Positions 28,697 to 36,634 of a stretch of 64,000 nucleotides of DNA are shown here, one piece after another. The translations under genes were made by a program, and so were the position numbers. The stretch lies in the NCBI RefSeq assembly GCF_008923185.1, contig NZ_WBMT01000013.1:248001-312000 (forward strand). Reading direction: 5' to 3'. The notes under the pieces were generated by a model. That model saw only the letters and a program-made list of their open reading frames with translations, was not told the origin of the DNA and searched no databases. Position 1 is the first letter of the stretch. Each line of letters starts with the position of its first letter. Source of the DNA: Actinomadura rudentiformis (lineage in GTDB: Bacteria > Actinomycetota > Actinomycetes > Streptosporangiales > Streptosporangiaceae).

Positions 28697-29239
28697 GTGA
28701 GCAGGTTGCTGTATTCGGTCTCGATGTCGCTGGACGGCTTCATCGCCGGTCCCGGCGGTGACATGTTGTGGCTGACCGATCACCTCGGAGCCAATCCGCT
28801 CGTCGACGAACTCCTCGGTGACATCGGTGCCCTCCTCGTCGGCAACCGCACGTTCGGCGGTGACGACCCGCACCGGGGGACGGAGAAGGAGGGCGAGGCG
28901 TTCGGCGGGGGCTGGGCGGGGCCGCAGTTCGTGGTCACCCACCGGCCGCCGGGCGACCCGGTGCCGGATGTCACGTTCGTCGGCAGTGTGGCGGCCGGTG
29001 TCGCGGCGGCCAGGGCGGCCGCAGGCGAGAAGTACGTGAACGTGATGGGCGCCGACATCGCCCGGCAGTGCGTGGAGATGGGAGCGCTGGACGAGGTGCT
29101 CACGATCATCGTGCCGGTGCTGCTCGGCGATGGCGTGCGGCTCTTCGAGCACCCTGGCGGAACGAACGTGAAGCTCGAACGGGTGCACCAGTCCGAGGTC
29201 CCGCATGCGACGAATCTGTGGTTCCGAGTGGTGAAGTAG
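28697..29239 (+). CDS. dihydrofolate reductase family protein (RibD C-terminal type)
   Basis: A 180-residue NADPH-dependent reductase-fold protein. GTG 28697 (VSRLLYSVSMSLDGFIAGPGGDM) has GGAGGT upstream. The SLDGFIA box, the GxxxLLVGNRTF block and the C-terminal MGADIARQC cofactor region are typical of the RibD_C/YwjB-like group found in actinobacteria, not of true folate-pathway DHFR. The substrate is unknown. Confidence 0.85.
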   Translation: MSRLLYSVSMSLDGFIAGPGGDMLWLTDHLGANPLVDELLGDIGALLVGNRTFGGDDPHRGTEKEGEAFGGGWAGPQFVVTHRPPGDPVPDVTFVGSVAAGVAAARAAAGEKYVNVMGADIARQCVEMGALDEVLTIIVPVLLGDGVRLFEHPGGTNVKLERVHQSEVPHATNLWFRVVK

Positions 29240-29241
29240 CA

Positions 29242-29263
29242 CGCCGGGCTCAAGGGCCCGGCG
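29242..29263 (+). terminator. hairpin terminator after the DHFR-like gene
   Basis: CGCCGGGC (29242-29249) pairs with GCCCGGCG (29256-29263) around a 6-base loop, directly after the stop at 29239. A second palindrome, AGGGCCCTAGGGCCCT, follows at 29275-29290. Confidence 0.65.
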
Positions 29264-29318
29264 GTCCGGCAGTTAGGGCCCTAGGGCCCTGGCGAGCCGG
29301 GCCCCATGGACGGCGATA

Positions 29319-29561
29319 GTGATCCCTCCCGCGTCCCGACAGGAAGGATCGCCGAAGAACCTCAAGACGACCCGGCGGACGACCGTCTTCGTGGAAATCG
29401 TCTCCTTCAGGAACAAGCGGTTGCCGGTGGTCCGCCTCGTGACCTGTGGCGCCAAGCCCAAGAGGCTCGGGCCGTTGCGGAAGGTCATGCACAGCCAGCC
29501 GCAGCCGATGAAGCTCGACAAGCCAGGGACCGGGCTGGCCAAGTACCGGCTCTACTACTGA
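29319..29561 (+). CDS. small basic hypothetical protein upstream of the methyltransferase
   Basis: An 80-codon frame with strongly G/C-biased third positions, rich in Lys/Arg, ending ...DKPGTGLAKYRLYY. GTG 29319 is the first start; a later start is possible. The antisense frame lacks comparable bias. No domain is recognised. It is 54 bases upstream of a stand-alone methyltransferase, so co-expression is possible. Confidence 0.45.
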   Translation: MIPPASRQEGSPKNLKTTRRTTVFVEIVSFRNKRLPVVRLVTCGAKPKRLGPLRKVMHSQPQPMKLDKPGTGLAKYRLYY

Positions 29562-29615
29562 TCCGGGCCGTTCGGCGGAGTTGAACCGTGGCGCCCTGGC
29601 TTGCAGGGTGGATGA

Positions 29616-30776
29616 ATGACCACGGAAGAACGAGTCGAAGGCTTGGCCGAGTTGCTCGTGACGACCGGACGGCTCACCGAGCCGCTCTGGCGTGAGGGCC
29701 TGCGGGCGGTACCGCGGCATCTGTTCGTGCCGGACAAGGCGTGGGCGGTGCCGGACCGGCCGCGGTACGAGGGGTTCGCGATCGACCGGGAAGCCGATCC
29801 CCAGACGTGGTGGAACGCCGTCTACTCCGACACCGCGATCGCGATCCAGCTCGACGACGGCGCGAGGGACCCGCTGAGCGGCACCGGGGCCTGGACCAGC
29901 TCCTGCTCGGCACCGGGGATCGTGGTCGTCTTCCTGCAGGAGCTCGGCGCGCTCGACCATCACCGCGTTCTGGAGATCGGTACCGGGACGGGCTGGACGG
30001 TGGGGCTGCTGACGTGGCGGCTGGGGCCCGGCAGCGTGACGTCGATCGAGATCGACGAGACGCTCTCCGCACGGGCCGCCGAGAACCTCGCGGCAGCGGG
30101 CCTGGCGCCCCAGCTGATCGTCGGCGACGGCGTCGTGGGCTTCGCCGACGGCGCCCCGTACGACCGGGTCCACGTCACCTGCGGAGTCGAGCGCGTTCCG
30201 CACGCGTGGGTCGAGCAGTGCAGGCCGGGCGGGCGCATCGTGCTGCCCTGGTCGCCGGGCTGGGGCATCGGCCACCTCGTCCAGCTCACAGTGACCGGTG
30301 ACGGTACGGCTCTCGGCCATCTGACCGGGCCGGCCGGATTCATGATGCTGCGCTCGCAGCGGCGCCCCTTCGGCGGCCCTGAACGGGCCGTCGAGCAGCG
30401 TAAGAAGGCCGACGTGTCCTCCGCCCGCCTCGACCCGCGTTCGGTGATGGCGCAGGCACCGGGCGCCGAGGTGGCGATCGCCGCGCTCGTCCCGGACGTG
30501 CGGTCCCACCTGGAGGCGGCGCCGGACGGCAGTTACCGCATCTGGGCGATCGAGAGCCGGGGCGACGATCCGTCATGGGCGTGCGCTGACTTCGAACCCG
30601 GCCGCCCCGATCGTGCCGTGCGGCAGTACGGGGCGCGGCGGCTGTGGGACGAGGTCGAGAACGCCTACCTGCGGTGGGTGACCTGGGGCTCTCCCCCGCG
30701 CGAACGCTTCGGCCTCACCGTCGACGCGACAACCCAGCGAGTCTGGCTCGACCACCCCGACCACGTCATCGCCTGA
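29616..30776 (+). CDS. PCMT-like O-methyltransferase
   Basis: A 386-residue SAM-dependent methyltransferase of the protein-L-isoaspartate methyltransferase family, longer than the 210-residue repair enzyme. The SAM motif VLEIGTGTGWTVGLL is at about 119-133, followed by IEIDETLSARAAENL and VGDGVVGFADGAPYDRV. The early segment PRHLFVPD is the family hallmark. In actinomycetes such long forms often modify ribosomal peptides beside ATP-grasp ligases; no ligase or clear precursor is present here, so that role is only a possibility. Confidence 0.85.
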   Translation: MTTEERVEGLAELLVTTGRLTEPLWREGLRAVPRHLFVPDKAWAVPDRPRYEGFAIDREADPQTWWNAVYSDTAIAIQLDDGARDPLSGTGAWTSSCSAPGIVVVFLQELGALDHHRVLEIGTGTGWTVGLLTWRLGPGSVTSIEIDETLSARAAENLAAAGLAPQLIVGDGVVGFADGAPYDRVHVTCGVERVPHAWVEQCRPGGRIVLPWSPGWGIGHLVQLTVTGDGTALGHLTGPAGFMMLRSQRRPFGGPERAVEQRKKADVSSARLDPRSVMAQAPGAEVAIAALVPDVRSHLEAAPDGSYRIWAIESRGDDPSWACADFEPGRPDRAVRQYGARRLWDEVENAYLRWVTWGSPPRERFGLTVDATTQRVWLDHPDHVIA

Positions 30777-30866
30777 CCACCACGCCATACCCCGCCGCGG
30801 AGCCGGTTCCCGGGCGTCACGGGAATGCGGTTGCGCGGTTGCGGCGCGTTCGGCGAGAGTCTGCGC

Positions 30867-31442
30867 ATGTCATTCACCGCCCGCGACGTTCGCAGCGTCG
30901 CCGACGTCCGCCGGCTGCACGATCAGGGAGAACGGCCGAAGTACCTGTACTTCTGGGGGCACCAACCTGGCAAGGAGGGCGCCGTTGGCTCAGGTTGTCT
31001 GAGCCAGTGGTGGCCCTTGCATCCGTTCACCGTGGAGGGCGTCGACTACCGTTCCGCCGAGCACTGGATGATGGCCGGGAAGGCGCGGCTCTTCGGGGAC
31101 GACGCCATGCTTTCGCGGATCCTCGAAGCGAACAGCCCGGCAGAGGCGAAGGCATTGGGCGGGAAGGTGCAGGGCTTCGACGAGGAGACCTGGGCCGCGC
31201 ATCGCTTCGAGATCGTGGCGGAAGGGAACGTCGCCAAGTTCGGCCAGCATGACGACCTGAAGACCTACCTGCTCGGCACGGGAGCCCGCGTCCTGGTCGA
31301 GGCCAGCCCGCGCGACCGCATCTGGGGCATCGGCCTTGCCGCGACTGACGAACGGGTATCGGACCCGCACAAGTGGCGCGGCCTCAACCTGCTGGGCTTC
31401 GCGCTCATGGAGGCCCGCGCCCGGCTCAGCGACGTTCGGTGA
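30867..31442 (+). CDS. NADAR family protein (YbiA-like)
   Basis: A 191-residue NADAR-fold protein (DUF1768). Hallmarks are KYLYFWGHQPG, the FTVEGVDYRSAEHWMMAGKARLFGD block and WRGLNLLGFALMEAR at the end. Members hydrolyse N-glycosidic bonds in riboflavin-pathway intermediates or remove ADP-ribose from DNA. ATG 30867 (MSFTARDV) is preferred to an upstream in-frame start. It overlaps the convergent secreted protein by 17 bases. Confidence 0.85.
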   Translation: MSFTARDVRSVADVRRLHDQGERPKYLYFWGHQPGKEGAVGSGCLSQWWPLHPFTVEGVDYRSAEHWMMAGKARLFGDDAMLSRILEANSPAEAKALGGKVQGFDEETWAAHRFEIVAEGNVAKFGQHDDLKTYLLGTGARVLVEASPRDRIWGIGLAATDERVSDPHKWRGLNLLGFALMEARARLSDVR

Positions 31443-31932
31443 CGCGGCCGTCGGTGACGACGAGGCCCGCCTGCGGTCTGCCTTCGCCGCAGTCCGGGCC
31501 GTTGGGGTACGTGGCGCGCGGGGTCACGTCCAGCCGTTCACTGAGCAGGCGCTTGCCGGATGCGTCGCGGAGATCCACGGTGACCTGGACGGGAGCCTTC
31601 GGCAGTCCGCGGACGTCGGCGAAGCCGTGCTTGTCACCGGTGGGTGAGGCACTGGCGCCGCAGCTGTCATCGGGGTCACTGCCGGTGCAGCCTTGGGGGA
31701 CGCTCTTGCTCGACGCCATGAGCCGCACCTTGGACGTCCGGCAGGTCCCGTTCCAGCAGACCTTCATCGAGGCGTCGGTGACCTTGGCCGCGTAGGGGGC
31801 CTTGATGTCAAGGCTCACGCCCTCGAGCGAGCCGATCATGGTGCAGGGTTTCTCGCCGGCGGCGAGGCCGGTCCCGCAGGCGGTGGCGGCGGCGAGGGAC
31901 GAGAACGCCACGAGCTTCGCAAAGGTGGCCAT
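31426..31932 (-). CDS. secreted Cys-rich hypothetical protein
   Basis: A 168-residue exported protein, with ATG 31932 and GAGAGGT upstream. Signal peptide MATFAKLVAFSSLAAATACG; the ATAC could be a lipobox or a signal-peptidase site. The mature part has several cysteines (PCTMIG, KVCWNGTCR, GCTGS, DSCG, PDCGEG), likely in disulfides, and a beta-sandwich look (VQVTVDLRDASGKRLLSERLDV). No family recognised. Confidence 0.7.
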   Translation of the reverse strand: MATFAKLVAFSSLAAATACGTGLAAGEKPCTMIGSLEGVSLDIKAPYAAKVTDASMKVCWNGTCRTSKVRLMASSKSVPQGCTGSDPDDSCGASASPTGDKHGFADVRGLPKAPVQVTVDLRDASGKRLLSERLDVTPRATYPNGPDCGEGRPQAGLVVTDGRVTERR

Positions 31933-32000
31933 GACCTCTCGACGCGGCCGGGCGTTCCGCGGTTCCGCGCGAACACGAATTAACGCGGAAAACGGGAAAA

Positions 32001-32022
32001 GCCCCGATCCGGAGATCAGGGC
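32001..32022 (-). terminator. intrinsic terminator of the dps gene
   Basis: On the minus strand an 8-bp stem with one mismatch (GCCCTGAT / ATCGGGGC) and 6-base loop is followed by TTTT. It is 14 bases past the dps stop, the most canonical intrinsic terminator in the window. Confidence 0.8.
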
Positions 32023-32036
32023 CCTCCGCGTCAAGG

Positions 32037-32504
32037 TCAGTGCTGGACGGAGAACATCCAGTGCTGCTTCTCAAGCTCGGCGGTGAGACCGATGAACAGG
32101 TCCTGCGTCACCGGGTCGGCCTCCTCGGTGGCCTCGATGCGCTCACGGAACCGCTGGATGATCTGCGCGAGCACGTCGGTGATCGCGGCGACGACCTTGT
32201 CGTCGGTGATGTAGCCGGCGTCCAGCTGCGGGATCGCGGTGCGGTCGGCAAGGGTGCGGACGCGGCCGTCCGGGTTGACGCCGATGGCCACGGCGCGTTC
32301 CGCGACGGTGTCGGCGTACTGGCGGGCCAGATCCACGACCTCGTCCAAGTGCTCGTGCACCTGCTTGAAGTGGCGGCCGGTGATGTTCCAGTGGGCCTGC
32401 TTGCCCACCAGCGAGAGATCGAGCAGATCGACGAGGGCGCCCTGCAGTGCCTCCCCTGTGGTCTTCTGGGCGGCATCACCAAGGGTGCTCTTGACCATCG
32501 CCAT
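32037..32504 (-). CDS. dps: Dps family DNA-binding ferritin-like protein
   Basis: A 155-residue Dps: four-helix iron-storing protein that forms dodecamers and protects DNA from peroxide. The ferroxidase region VGKQAHWNITGRHF...HEHLDEVVDLARQYADTVAER (about 33-70) carries the conserved His, Asp and Glu residues. The short Lys-containing N-terminus (MAMVKSTLGDAAQKT) may help DNA contact. ATG 32504 has AGGAG upstream; an intrinsic terminator follows the gene, so it is monocistronic. Confidence 0.93.
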   Translation of the reverse strand: MAMVKSTLGDAAQKTTGEALQGALVDLLDLSLVGKQAHWNITGRHFKQVHEHLDEVVDLARQYADTVAERAVAIGVNPDGRVRTLADRTAIPQLDAGYITDDKVVAAITDVLAQIIQRFRERIEATEEADPVTQDLFIGLTAELEKQHWMFSVQH

Positions 32505-32605
32505 GATGAGGGCTCCTTCCGCGTCGTTTCGGTATGTCCGTTACAACGACGGAGGATTCCCCCCTATGCCGTGATCACTCGTGAGCCCGCCCACACCTGA
32601 GACCC

Positions 32606-32667
32606 GGTGGGAGCTGGGCTCAGGTGGGAGCTCGGCTCAGGCGGCCATGCTCAGGCGGCCACGGTCA
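32606..32667 (-). repeat. tandem repeats across and beyond the clgR stop codon
   Basis: On the plus strand two 17-bp units (32606-32622 and 32623-32639, one mismatch) are followed by 14-bp units (32640-32653 GGCGGCCATGCTCA; 32654-32667 GGCGGCCACGGTCA). The second 14-bp unit contains the clgR stop; the gene's own last codons form a third, diverged copy. Each copy restores an Ala-Ala-stop-like end. Confidence 0.85.
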
Positions 32668-33006
32668 GGCAGCCACCATGTCGGCACGGAACTCGCCGGT
32701 GATCTCTTCCGGCGTCTCCGGAATGCGCTCGTGCTCGGGCGGCGCACCCGCCATGACGGGCTCGTGCTGCAGCTCGGCGAGCGCCAGTTGGTCCGCTACC
32801 TCTCTCAACACGTGCGAGAGGGGAACCCCCAGTGCCTTGCAGATCGACGCGAGCAACTCGGACGAGGCCTCTTTCTGACCCCGTTCGACCTCGGAGAGGT
32901 ACCCGAGGGAAACGCGCGCCGCCGCGGACACCTCGCGGAGGGTGCGTCCCTGGCGCAGCCGCAGCTGCCGGAGTACGTCACCGAGCAGCTGGCGAAGCAG
33001 GACCAT
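32665..33006 (-). CDS. clgR: ClgR-type XRE transcriptional activator of clp genes
   Basis: A 113-residue XRE regulator closely matching ClgR: MVLLRQLLGDVLRQLRLRQGRTLREVSAAARVSLGYLSEVERGQKEASSELL is the usual start and HTH (about 20-75), written here only in overview. ClgR activates clpP, clpC and lon-type protease genes. It ends in Val-Ala-Ala; a C-terminal Ala-Ala is the ClpP degradation signal of Streptomyces ClgR. ATG 33006 has GGGAGG upstream. It follows cinA as in other actinomycetes. Confidence 0.9.
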   Translation of the reverse strand: MVLLRQLLGDVLRQLRLRQGRTLREVSAAARVSLGYLSEVERGQKEASSELLASICKALGVPLSHVLREVADQLALAELQHEPVMAGAPPEHERIPETPEEITGEFRADMVAA

Positions 33007-33092
33007 CGTCTCGCTCCCTCCCTCAGTTCGGACCATCTGACAGTTCCACCGTACCCGGCTTGAAGGCGGCCGTGGCAGACCGTGGATTTCGT

Positions 33093-33105
33093 GTTCGCTT
33101 CGAAC
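33093..33105. promoter_or_regulatory. possible ClgR box upstream of clgR
   Basis: GTTCGCTTCGAAC is a near-palindrome (GTTCG...CGAAC) 87 bases upstream of the clgR start. It resembles one half of the published ClgR motif (GTTCGC...), and ClgR is known to act on its own promoter. The second half does not match well, so this is tentative. Confidence 0.35.
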
Positions 33106-33117
33106 GTAACGCTGTAA

Positions 33118-34413
33118 TCAGCCCTTCTCTTCCCGATCTTCTTCAGATTCACCGGCCCCGTGCTCCGCGTCAAGCCCCAAAATGTCACGTCTTAGCAGCT
33201 CAAGCGCGTGAACGACGGTGAGCCTGCGGATCACATTCCGGACCTCGGCACTGGCGCCCGGCACGGTGAGTCGAGGACTGATCACAGTCGGTTCGTTTCC
33301 AGGTCCGGCCACGGAAATGTAGAGCGTTCCCACCGGGTGGCCGTCCTGCGGTTCGGGGCCCGCCACTCCGGTGACCGCGACGCCGTAGGACGCCTCGAGG
33401 CGGTCCCGGACGCCCGCCGCCATCGCCGCCGCCACATCCGGGTGCACGGCGCCATGCTCGCGCAGCAGGTCGTCGGGGACGCCGAGAAGCGTGTGCTTCA
33501 TCTCGGTGGAGTAGGTGATCATGCCGCCGGCATAGGTCTTCGACGCCCCGGGCACGGCGGTGAGCTCCGCACCGATCAGGCCGCCCGTGAGCGACTCGGC
33601 GGCCGCGACGGTCCGCCCGCGCTCGATCAGGAGCCGGTGCACCACGCCGGCCAGTGTCTCGTCCTCGGTTCCGTACACCAGTGTGCCCAGCAGGTCCCGG
33701 GTCAGCTCCTCCGCGCCGCTCAACCGCTGCACCGCGTCCGGCCCGGACGCCGTGATGCGGATCTTCACCTCACCCGTCGACGGCAGGTAGGCCAGCTTGA
33801 TGCCGTCGAGCGCCTCGACCTCGGCCAGCCTGGTGGCGATCACCGATTCCCACACACCGGCGGTGCGCAGCGTACGGCGCGCGACCTGGGGTGCTCCGGC
33901 CCGCTCGACCAGCTCCGGGATCACCACCTCGTTCATGATCGTGCGCATCTCGAACGGGACGCCCGGCAGCGCGTACGCCACGCCCCCGGGCAGTGCGACC
34001 CGGAGGCCCGGCGCGCTCCCGGCCGAGTTGCCGAGCAGACCGGCGCCCTCCGGCACCTCCGCCATGCGCAGGGCCATGGGCGCCAGCGGCCGGTCGGCCG
34101 CCGCGACCCGGGCGCGCAGCCGCCTCTCCAGCGTCGGATCGCGAATGAGGGCCACGCCCGCCGCCTTGGCCAGCGCGTCCCTGGTCAGATCGTCGTAGGT
34201 GGGCCCCAGGCCGCCGGTGGTGATGACGGCGTCCGCCCGCCCGAGCGCCTCATCGACCGCCGCGATGATCAGGTCCAGCTCGTCGCCCACGACGACGCTG
34301 CGGGTGACCTCGATCCCGCTTTCGGCGAGCCGCCGCCCCATCCAGGCCGCGTTGCCGTTGATCGTGTCGCCCAGCAACAACTCGTCCCCGATGGTGAGCA
34401 ACTCGACCCGCAT
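33118..34413 (-). CDS. cinA: CinA family protein (competence/damage-inducible)
   Basis: A 431-residue two-domain protein: an N-terminal molybdopterin-binding-like domain (MRVELLTIGDELLLGDTINGNAAWMGRRL start; GGLGPTYDDLT near 67-77) and a C-terminal CinA domain (AAAESLTGGLIGAELT, about 268-283), the NMN-deamidase part. It is probably a pyridine-nucleotide salvage or repair enzyme. Between pgsA and clgR as in relatives, but two extra genes now separate it from pgsA. Confidence 0.92.
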   Translation of the reverse strand: MRVELLTIGDELLLGDTINGNAAWMGRRLAESGIEVTRSVVVGDELDLIIAAVDEALGRADAVITTGGLGPTYDDLTRDALAKAAGVALIRDPTLERRLRARVAAADRPLAPMALRMAEVPEGAGLLGNSAGSAPGLRVALPGGVAYALPGVPFEMRTIMNEVVIPELVERAGAPQVARRTLRTAGVWESVIATRLAEVEALDGIKLAYLPSTGEVKIRITASGPDAVQRLSGAEELTRDLLGTLVYGTEDETLAGVVHRLLIERGRTVAAAESLTGGLIGAELTAVPGASKTYAGGMITYSTEMKHTLLGVPDDLLREHGAVHPDVAAAMAAGVRDRLEASYGVAVTGVAGPEPQDGHPVGTLYISVAGPGNEPTVISPRLTVPGASAEVRNVIRRLTVVHALELLRRDILGLDAEHGAGESEEDREEKG

Positions 34414-34859
34414 GGCGACCCCTCCCGATGGCGATCATGACTCCACCGTCGAATCTACCGCCGCCGCTCCCCCACGGTCACAAGGAGCACCGCGTTTCGT
34501 CAAGAAAAACTAATGCGGGACCTTGAATCCGTCCTCAGCGCGCTCGCACGGTAAAGCGCAGATTCCAGTCGCACGTGGCCCTTAACGACCGGAGAAGTCT
34601 CAAGGCCCGCGCTCATCTCCCGGCGGGTGCCGCGGCTTGCGACCCGCGCTCGCCGCTTGAACGCACCAGTCCGGCGTCTGCTCATGTTCGCACGTCGCGG
34701 CATGAACATGGACCGGCATCTGTACGGTCTGTACGCCATTTCGCAAACCATTTCTCGCGAATTAATGTTTGGCGGCGCGCCTCCTGGAAAAGCCGATCTA
34801 CTAAGCGAAGCATCACCTTTGCTTGCAGGCGGAAATCGTGGGCTCTGGAAGGACGGCAT
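34414..34859. other. intergenic region without a supported gene
   Basis: About 450 bases between cinA and the next membrane protein. Coding frames here have poor codon bias. An A/T-rich patch at 34735-34815 probably holds the promoter for the 34860 gene, and the short direct repeat TCTGTACG occurs twice around 34720. No RNA gene is recognised. Confidence 0.4.
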
Positions 34860-35522
34860 ATGTCATTGCCGTACGACGCGAAGCACAGCGGGCCGAGATG
34901 GCGGGGACCCGTTTCCCTGCGCCAATTCAGTCTCCACTCGGCGATCCGCGCCACGACGAGCGTTCTCGTCACGGGTTCGGCGGCCCTCTACCTGACGGTG
35001 GCGTTCAAGGGACTCCTCCTGCTGACGGCCCCGCCCGCGCAGATGGTGATGACGGATACCAGGCCGCAGCATCCCGGCCGTGCCGTGACGGAGAGCGCTC
35101 CAGGGATCGGGCCGTCCACGCTGTACGGGCCGCTTGCCATCGCGGGCGCCCTGATCGCCGGGCTGCTGCTGGTGTGGGCGGGAACCTCCGGCCTCCGCAC
35201 GTTCCGTGATCAACGGGAGTGGAGGCGGCGCCAAGGCCTTCCGCTGGTGGCCTACGCGCTCGGAGCGATCGCGTTCGGCCTGGCCCACCTGAGCGTCTCG
35301 GGCGGCCACATGATCTGGAACGGCCCGAATCCGGTCGTCCCGAGTGCGCTGCTCGGCCTGCTGGTGGCGACCGCCACGCTCGCCCTGCCTGCCGGTCACC
35401 CCTCGAAGGATTCCATGATCGACCACATGATGATCGACCACAGGGCGAGCGGTACCGCCCGGGTCGATGATCCGCCCCGGCCCCGATCCGCGCCCGGCCT
35501 TCGCTCGGGCGTGGACGGTTAA
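34860..35522 (+). CDS. uncharacterised membrane protein
   Basis: A 220-residue integral membrane protein with about four hydrophobic segments (near 28-55, 90-112, 135-157 and 165-185) and a His/Met/Asp-containing tail (DSMIDHMMIDHRASG) after the last segment. ATG 34860 has GGAAGGA six bases upstream; the longer in-frame ORF starting at 34575 lacks coding character in its first part. It interrupts the usual pgsA-cinA neighbourhood. Not a family that I recognise. The 3' end overlaps DUF1990 by 4 bases. Confidence 0.7.
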   Translation: MSLPYDAKHSGPRWRGPVSLRQFSLHSAIRATTSVLVTGSAALYLTVAFKGLLLLTAPPAQMVMTDTRPQHPGRAVTESAPGIGPSTLYGPLAIAGALIAGLLLVWAGTSGLRTFRDQREWRRRQGLPLVAYALGAIAFGLAHLSVSGGHMIWNGPNPVVPSALLGLLVATATLALPAGHPSKDSMIDHMMIDHRASGTARVDDPPRPRSAPGLRSGVDG

Positions 35523-36031
35523 CGTGGGCGGGCGAGCCTGCGCAGCACGGCACCGCACCTGCGTGCGTACGCGCGCTGCATGAACGGCACCAGCGGCCCG
35601 CCCGCACGCGCCAGCCGTCCGCCCGGACGGCTGAACGCGGTGACGGTCAGCCAGACGTCCCCCGTGTCGTCCATGTGCACCACGAACGCCTCCTCCCCCT
35701 CCTCGGGGTGACCGGGCAGCGTGCCGTAGGCCCAGCCCACTCGCTTTTCCCCGTCCTCGACCCAGACCACGCGGCACGGCGCCCTGAGCCGCAGCGGCCC
35801 GACGCCCAGCCCCACGACCACGCTGACCCCGGGCGCGACCCGCCGAGCCGAGGCCTCGATCCGCACCGGGATGGCCCGGTGCATCCAGAACTCCATGAGC
35901 GCGTCCGCCGCGTTCCGCATCGCGACCGGCCCCTCGCCGACCAGCGTGCGCACGCGCAGATGGCTGTAGCCGTCCGGCAGGTCCAGGGTCTTGGTCGCCC
36001 CCACCTCGGCGTACGTGAACTCCTGCGTCAC
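35519..36031 (-). CDS. DUF1990 family protein
   Basis: A 170-residue protein with the DUF1990 signature VGWAYGTLPGHPEEGEEAFVV (about 100-120) and the FSRPGG...RAYARRC end. The function is unknown; the fold is probably SRPBCC-like. It starts 9 bases after pgsA stops, so it is the last gene of a rimO-pgsA-DUF1990 operon. Confidence 0.88.
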   Translation of the reverse strand: MTQEFTYAEVGATKTLDLPDGYSHLRVRTLVGEGPVAMRNAADALMEFWMHRAIPVRIEASARRVAPGVSVVVGLGVGPLRLRAPCRVVWVEDGEKRVGWAYGTLPGHPEEGEEAFVVHMDDTGDVWLTVTAFSRPGGRLARAGGPLVPFMQRAYARRCGAVLRRLARPR

Positions 36032-36040
36032 AGGGCCTCC

Positions 36041-36634
36041 TCAGGAGTCCGAGGGCGAGGTGTGCCGCAGACGCCAGGCCTGGACGAGGTAGTCGAGGCC
36101 GGTCACGACGGTGACGACCAGCGCGGCGGCCATGAAGGCCCATCGCAGGGGGTCGAGCGGGCCCGGCAGGATGCAGAGGCCGATCGCGATCACCTGCAGC
36201 ATCGTCTTGAGCTTGCCGCCCTTGCTGGCGGGGATCACACTGGTCCGGATCATCAGGAAGCGCATCAGCGTGATGCCGATCTCGCGGACGAGGATCGCGA
36301 TGGTCACCCACCACCAGAGCTCGCCCAGCACCGACAGGCTGACCAGCGCGGCGCCGGTCAGGGCCTTGTCGGCGATCGGGTCGGCGATCTTGCCGAAGTC
36401 GGTGACCAGGCCGCGGGCGCGGGCCAGGTCGCCGTCGATCTTGTCTGTGATGGAGGCGACCGCGAAGACGGCGAACGCGGCGAGGCGCCACGCGGTGCCC
36501 TCCTGGAAGAGCAGCCAGACGAAGACCGGCACCAGCAGGATGCGCAGCAGCGTGAGGTAGTTGGCGATGTTGTAGACGCTCGCCTGCGGCGGTGTCGAGA
36601 TCGGGTCGTCCCGATCCGACGGACCGGCGATCAT
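36041..36634 (-). CDS. pgsA: CDP-diacylglycerol-glycerol-3-phosphate 3-phosphatidyltransferase
   Basis: A 197-residue CDP-alcohol phosphotransferase that makes phosphatidylglycerol phosphate, the precursor of phosphatidylglycerol and cardiolipin. The metal-binding signature runs from Asp64 to Asp89 (SITDKIDGDLARARGLVTD, then FGKIADPIADK) with all Asp, Gly and Ala-Arg positions intact. Several hydrophobic segments follow. It overlaps rimO by 4 bases (ATGA). Confidence 0.92.
   Translation of the reverse strand: MIAGPSDRDDPISTPPQASVYNIANYLTLLRILLVPVFVWLLFQEGTAWRLAAFAVFAVASITDKIDGDLARARGLVTDFGKIADPIADKALTGAALVSLSVLGELWWWVTIAILVREIGITLMRFLMIRTSVIPASKGGKLKTMLQVIAIGLCILPGPLDPLRWAFMAAALVVTVVTGLDYLVQAWRLRHTSPSDS

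Noticed and set aside
29275..29290. AGGGCCCTAGGGCCCT palindrome as an operator
   Set aside because: It is a low-complexity palindrome right after a terminator-like hairpin and far from any likely promoter element.
34575..34859. N-terminal extension of the 34860-35522 membrane protein
   Set aside because: The in-frame part before 34860 lacks codon bias and sense, and a good ribosome-binding site lies just before ATG 34860.
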